NCBI GenBank assembly: GCA_964605975.1
Contig: CAZSER010000029.1
Span: 1-9,115 of the forward strand
Reading direction: 5' to 3'
DNA from: JBAYHA01 sp964605975
Lineage (GTDB): Bacteria; Patescibacteriota; Patescibacteriia; UBA11705; JABHMO01
DNA length: 9,115 nucleotides
Positions 5,459-9,115 of the stretch are shown in pieces (the stretch's first letter is position 1; every line of letters begins with the position of its first letter). The notes under the pieces were generated by a model that had not been told where the DNA came from, made no database searches, and saw nothing but the letters and a program-made list of their open reading frames with translations. A program made the translations under genes and the position numbers.

Positions 5459-6346
5459 ATGTTTGAACAGTTTAATAACAATTCAGAAAGAGATAGAAAA
5501 CTTTGTGAAGATTTTGGTGTTGAGCCGACAGAAAAAGATGATTGGCATGAAGGCAATTTTAGCGAATCTTTTTATGGGGTTTTGCAGTTGTTAGATTCAG
5601 CCAAGACTCCAGAGAAACGAAGGGAGTATTTGGTTAATATGTATGTTGATGCTTTTTTTAATAATTCAATAGGTGATTCTATTTTTGAAGATTTATATAG
5701 TTTTTCTCCGCCTCGAAGATCTTTTGTTAGTTGTGATGATTGGAGAGCTTTGGATTCTAAGGTTAAAAATGCTGTTTTTGTTGGAAAAAATATCGAATTA
5801 ATGGATCCAAAGGCGGAAACATATTATTATCCTAAGGATAAAAAATTAACTTGGTGTCAATATGGATCGGCGAGGCTGTTTCAAGTTTTACCAGGTCAAT
5901 TTTGTTTTATTCCCAAAGCGGAAATTAAAGCTGACACTGTTATTGGTTCGGATCATTTTACCGGATGTTCAGCTTTGATTATTCAAGTTGACGCAGGAGT
6001 TTTTTATTCTCATATTACTACCGAGGATTTTGGGGTAAGGAAAATAGTTGACTCTTTACCAGAGAAATTAAGAAAAGCCAAAATAACGCTGGTTCGTCCT
6101 ACTTGGGATTTTGTCGCTGGTGGTAAAAATGATAACTATGAAGCGAGATGGAAAATTTTGGTCAAAGATTATCCAGAAATATCGCAGTTAACTTATGCTT
6201 ATATTGCGGAGGGAAGTCGTCGTCCAAACAGTATTGACGAAAGTTCAATATTATTTACCTCGGGTAAGATTATAACGGTTGGCGCAGAGATTACTAACAG
6301 AGGAAAAAGAAAATATGATTTTTCTACCTTAAAAGAACTGAGTTAA
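5459..6346 (+). CDS. Unknown protein with a CNF/CheD-like Cys-His motif (hypothesis)
   Basis: I do not recognise the family. The 295-residue ORF has its own promoter and no signal peptide or membrane segment, so it is probably cytosolic. The N-terminal 80 residues are acidic and helical (NNSERDRKLCEDFGVEPTEK, PEKRREYLVNMYVDAFFNN). The C-terminal part looks beta-rich. The striking segment is SDHFTGCSALIIQVDAGVF (164-182) followed by YSHITTEDFG: a cysteine (C170) in an x-x-G-C turn, a hydrophobic strand, then a histidine (H185) 15 residues later on the next strand. This arrangement resembles the CNF1 / BLF1 / CheD glutamine deamidase fold, where an LxGC or similar cysteine and a downstream histidine are catalytic (866 and 881 in CNF1). 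That is inference from spacing and local pattern only. Alternatives are an unrelated beta domain or another Cys-His hydrolase. It is divergent from uvrC and convergent with uvrA; no functional link to repair is shown. Confidence 0.75.
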   Translation: MFEQFNNNSERDRKLCEDFGVEPTEKDDWHEGNFSESFYGVLQLLDSAKTPEKRREYLVNMYVDAFFNNSIGDSIFEDLYSFSPPRRSFVSCDDWRALDSKVKNAVFVGKNIELMDPKAETYYYPKDKKLTWCQYGSARLFQVLPGQFCFIPKAEIKADTVIGSDHFTGCSALIIQVDAGVFYSHITTEDFGVRKIVDSLPEKLRKAKITLVRPTWDFVAGGKNDNYEARWKILVKDYPEISQLTYAYIAEGSRRPNSIDESSILFTSGKIITVGAEITNRGKRKYDFSTLKELS

Positions 6347-6388
6347 TTATTATCTGATTAAAAAAATATTAAAATTAAAATTAAATTT

Positions 6389-8968
6389 TTATTTTAAAAC
6401 TGATTTTAAATAGTAACCAGTCCAGCTGTCTGCTTTGCGAGTAATTTCTTCGGGTGTTCCAACGGCGATTAGTTCTCCTCCTTTGTCTCCACCTTCTGGA
6501 CCTAAATCAATCAGCCAATCTGCACATTTGATTACATCTAAGTTGTGTTCAATTAGCATTACTGTATTTCCTTGTGAAACAAGTTTTTGTAAAACATCAA
6601 TTAATTTATTGACATCATCATAGTGAAGTCCTGTTGTTGGTTCATCAAGTAAATATAATGTTTTGGTGGTGTTTCTTTTTGCTAGTTCTTTGCTCAATTT
6701 AATTCGTTGTGCTTCTCCGCCGGACAATGTTGTTGCGGATTGTCCTAGTGTTAAATAATCAAGTCCAACCTCGCTTAAAACTTTTAATTTATCATAAATA
6801 AAAGGAATATCTCGAAAAAATTCTTTGGCTTCCGCAATGGTCATTTCTAAAATATCAGCAATGTTTTTACCTTTGTAATGAACTTGTAATGTTTCACGAG
6901 TAAATCTTTTCCCTTTACAAATATCACAAACAACTTCAACTGCTGGCAAAAAGTGCATTTCAATTTGTAATGTTCCTTTTCCTTCACAATGTTCGCATCT
7001 TCCACCAGGGCGGTTAAAACTGAATCGACCGGTTTTATAACCTCTAATTCTGGCTTCGGAAGTTGAAGCAAAAATCTCTCGAATATAATCAAAGGCTTTG
7101 GTATAAGTTGCTGGATTGGATCGAGGAGTTCTACCAATGGGAGATTGATCAATTTTTATTATTTTGTCAATATGATCAAGTCCGGAAATGTTTTTACAAG
7201 TTCCGGTTTTTTTATCCATGCGGAAAAGTTTATTCCGAACATTTTTATAAAGGATATCGTGCATTAAGGTTGATTTTCCAGAACCGCTAACACCAGTTAA
7301 ACAAACAAAACGGCGCAAAGGAATTTCTACTTCGATGTTTTTTAAATTATTTTCTTTGGCGCCAGTAATTTTTATTTTTGGTGTGTTTTTGTCAACTTTT
7401 CTGCGTGTTTTTGGTGTTTCTATTTTTAATTCTTGGCGGAGATATTTTCCAGTCAAAGATTCTTTGGCTGTCCCGGCTGTTTGACAGTCAAAAACTTTTT
7501 CTGGCAGAACCATTTTGGTTTCTAGCAAGTTTTCCAGGGGACCATTAAAAGTTATTTTTCCTCCGTTTTTTCCTGCGCCCGGACCAATATCGACCAACCA
7601 ATCACTTTCCAAAATAGTGTTTTCGTCATGTTCGACAATGATGATTGTATTTCCCATATCACAAAGTTGGCGTAAAGTTTTTACTAGCCGGTCATTATCC
7701 TTTTGGTGTAAGCCGATAGTCGGTTCATCCAAAACATAAAGCGCACCGACAAGTTTTGTTCCGACTTGAGAGGCTAAACGAATTCTTTGTGCCTCGCCAC
7801 CCGAAAGAGTTCCTGCGGTTCTTCGTAAAGTTAGGTAATGTAAACCAACGTCTAACATAAATTGCAAACGATTGTTAATTTCATTTAAAATGACGGAACT
7901 AATTTCTAATTCTTTTGGGGATAATGCTTTATTTAATAAATCAAAATAATTTTTGGCGGAGGAAATAGTTAACTCCGTAATTTCAAAAATATTTTTATCC
8001 ATTATTTTAACACTTAGAGCATTATCATTTAATCTTTTTCCTTGGCATTTCGGACACAATTCTTCCGAAAAAAGTTCTTTGGTTCCCAGTCCGGTACAAC
8101 TTTCACAATAGCCATAAGGACTGTTAAAGCTAAAAAGTCGAGGTTCTATTTCTGGAAAAGCAAAATCATCATCAGGACAACTGTATTCAGTACTGAAATT
8201 TTTCTCATTTTTTTCTGGATTGATAATAGTCAAAAAGCCATCGCCAAGTTCAATAGCGTTTTCTACTGCTTCGCCAATTCTTTGGCGGACGCTTTCGCTT
8301 TTCTCAATAGCTTCAGGAACAACTAAACTAATTCGATCAATAATAATTTCGATAGTGTGTTTCTTGTTTCTTTCAAGCAAAATTTGTTCGCTTAATTTTT
8401 TTATTTTTCCATCAATTCTAGCTTCGTTATATCCATTGTTATAAATATCATAAAGCAGTTGATGATATTCTCCTTTTCTACCTCTAACAACGGGTGCTAA
8501 AATTTCAACAGTTGGTAATTTTACCTTGGTGTCTTTGATGTTTTCTATTATGGAAGTAATAATTTCATCTCGTGAACTTTTTTCTAATTTCCGACCGCAA
8601 ATAGGGCAGTATGGTTTTCCTATTTTGGCAAAAAGAACACGCAAATAGTCGTAAATTTCGGTAATAGTCGCAACTGTTGATCGGGGGTTGGCGCTGTGCG
8701 CTTTTTGATCAATGGAAATAGCGGGGGATAGTCCGGTGATCTCTTCGACATTGGGTTTTTGCATTCCACCAAGAAACTGTCTGGCGTAGGCGGATAAACT
8801 TTCAATATAACGGCGTTGGCCCTCGGCAAAAATTGTATCAAAAGCTAGGCTGGATTTCCCAGAGCCGGAAAGTCCGGTGAAGACGATCATTTTGTCACGC
8901 GGAATTTCTAAGTTTATATTTTTTAAATTATGTTCGCGCGCGCCTTTGATGGTTATTTTATTTTGCAT
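6389..8968 (-). CDS. uvrA: Excinuclease ABC subunit A (UvrA)
   Basis: UvrA is the damage-sensing ATPase of nucleotide excision repair; it dimerises, scans DNA and loads UvrB. The start at 8968 gives 859 residues beginning MQNKITIKGAREHNLKNI, as in the family. The in-frame ATG at 9097 would add 43 residues read through a repeat and is rejected. Two ABC modules are complete: Walker A GLSGSGKSS (32-40) and GVSGSGKST (559-567); signatures LSGGEAQR (388-395 and 748-755); Walker B with YVLDEPTIGLH and YLLDEPTTGLH. The second zinc module is intact (C658, C661, C681, C684). In the first, C264 is present but the partner two residues on is D267 (SCPDDDFAF) where E. coli has a cysteine, while C288 and C291 remain. 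CPIC (121-124) and CPKC (305-308) are further cysteine pairs. No GC-rich terminator follows; its end faces the 295-residue unknown gene 42 nt away. Confidence 0.97.
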   Translation of the reverse strand: MQNKITIKGAREHNLKNINLEIPRDKMIVFTGLSGSGKSSLAFDTIFAEGQRRYIESLSAYARQFLGGMQKPNVEEITGLSPAISIDQKAHSANPRSTVATITEIYDYLRVLFAKIGKPYCPICGRKLEKSSRDEIITSIIENIKDTKVKLPTVEILAPVVRGRKGEYHQLLYDIYNNGYNEARIDGKIKKLSEQILLERNKKHTIEIIIDRISLVVPEAIEKSESVRQRIGEAVENAIELGDGFLTIINPEKNEKNFSTEYSCPDDDFAFPEIEPRLFSFNSPYGYCESCTGLGTKELFSEELCPKCQGKRLNDNALSVKIMDKNIFEITELTISSAKNYFDLLNKALSPKELEISSVILNEINNRLQFMLDVGLHYLTLRRTAGTLSGGEAQRIRLASQVGTKLVGALYVLDEPTIGLHQKDNDRLVKTLRQLCDMGNTIIIVEHDENTILESDWLVDIGPGAGKNGGKITFNGPLENLLETKMVLPEKVFDCQTAGTAKESLTGKYLRQELKIETPKTRRKVDKNTPKIKITGAKENNLKNIEVEIPLRRFVCLTGVSGSGKSTLMHDILYKNVRNKLFRMDKKTGTCKNISGLDHIDKIIKIDQSPIGRTPRSNPATYTKAFDYIREIFASTSEARIRGYKTGRFSFNRPGGRCEHCEGKGTLQIEMHFLPAVEVVCDICKGKRFTRETLQVHYKGKNIADILEMTIAEAKEFFRDIPFIYDKLKVLSEVGLDYLTLGQSATTLSGGEAQRIKLSKELAKRNTTKTLYLLDEPTTGLHYDDVNKLIDVLQKLVSQGNTVMLIEHNLDVIKCADWLIDLGPEGGDKGGELIAVGTPEEITRKADSWTGYYLKSVLK

Positions 8969-9025
8969 AATTTTCTTAAAAAAATTGATTTGTAATTTAT
9001 TGGTTATTGCAGAGTTAAATGATTG

Positions 9026-9115
9026 TGAGTAGTCCGAGAGAAATATCAAATTGAAAAAATTGTAAAATACAATCATGAGATCTCTCCACTCGTTCACTAA
9101 TGCTCACTCGGTCGA
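9026..9115. repeat. Dispersed inverted-repeat element, copy C, cut by the window end
   Basis: A degenerate left arm (TGAGTAGTCCGAGAGAAATA then TC) is followed by the family centre AAATTGAAAAAATTGTAAAA and a right arm starting at 9077 (GAGATCTCTCCACTCGTTCA and onward to CGGTCGA). The arm matches copy B at 35 of 37 bases and continues beyond the window. It lies upstream of uvrA, 58 bases from the true start. An open frame starting at 9097 and running into uvrA is an artefact of this repeat. Confidence 0.8.

Noticed and set aside
6347..6400. Terminator between the 295-residue gene and uvrA
   Set aside because: Only a 7-bp all-AT stem (TTAAAAT / ATTTTAA) with a large loop is present; in such AT-rich DNA this is not convincing.
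6847..7290. ORFs on both strands inside uvrA
   Set aside because: They are out-of-frame shadows of the conserved uvrA coding sequence.
8969..9097. A longer uvrA start at the ATG at 9097
   Set aside because: The extra 43 residues are encoded by repeat copy C and AT-rich leader and precede the normal UvrA N-terminus (MQNKITIKGAREHNL).

Overview
The window is an AT-rich bacterial chromosome segment. It carries compact housekeeping genes, several shorter than their usual relatives, plus unknown genes and mosaic inverted repeats at gene boundaries. This fits the Patescibacteria / Candidate Phyla Radiation. Supporting signs are a UvrC without its C-terminal helix-hairpin-helix module, a TruB reduced to its catalytic domain, and repeats of the type 'GTCATTTCGAC...GAGAAATCTC' that I recognise from such genomes. 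The phylum call is inference. Genes ending in TGA end where their families are expected to end, so ordinary code 11 reading fits.

Layout. At 1-401 is the 3' part of a small two-helix membrane protein. It converges, over a palindromic terminator (406-435), with an unknown 164-residue gene on the minus strand (441-935). A 125-bp divergent region (936-1060) holds two back-to-back promoters. The plus-strand promoter drives a tight pair: a MagIII/COG2231-type HhH-GPD DNA glycosylase (1061-1702) and a TrmA/RlmD-family RNA uracil-5-methyltransferase (1709-2971). Positions 2972-3404 have no credible gene and are filled with copies and fragments of an inverted-repeat element and a purine-rich tract. 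truB (tRNA pseudouridine-55 synthase) follows; its real start is near 3405, not at the in-frame ATG inside the repeat debris. truB converges with uvrC over a second hairpin terminator (4060-4087). Divergent from uvrC is an unknown 295-residue gene (5459-6346) with a Cys/His pattern reminiscent of CNF/CheD-type deamidases. It converges with uvrA (6389-8968, minus strand). The right end runs into another copy of the inverted-repeat element.

Function. Three genes serve DNA repair: a base-excision glycosylase, and UvrC and UvrA of nucleotide excision repair (UvrB is not here). Two modify RNA: TruB and the uracil methyltransferase. uvrA and uvrC share a strand but are separated by an opposite-strand gene, so they are not one operon.

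The points most worth a second look are the CNF/CheD-like motif in the unknown gene, the mosaic repeat element and its effect on gene starts, the altered metal-binding sites (UvrA zinc site, glycosylase and methyltransferase lacking iron-sulfur cysteines), and the very short leaders without Shine-Dalgarno sequences behind extended -10 promoters.
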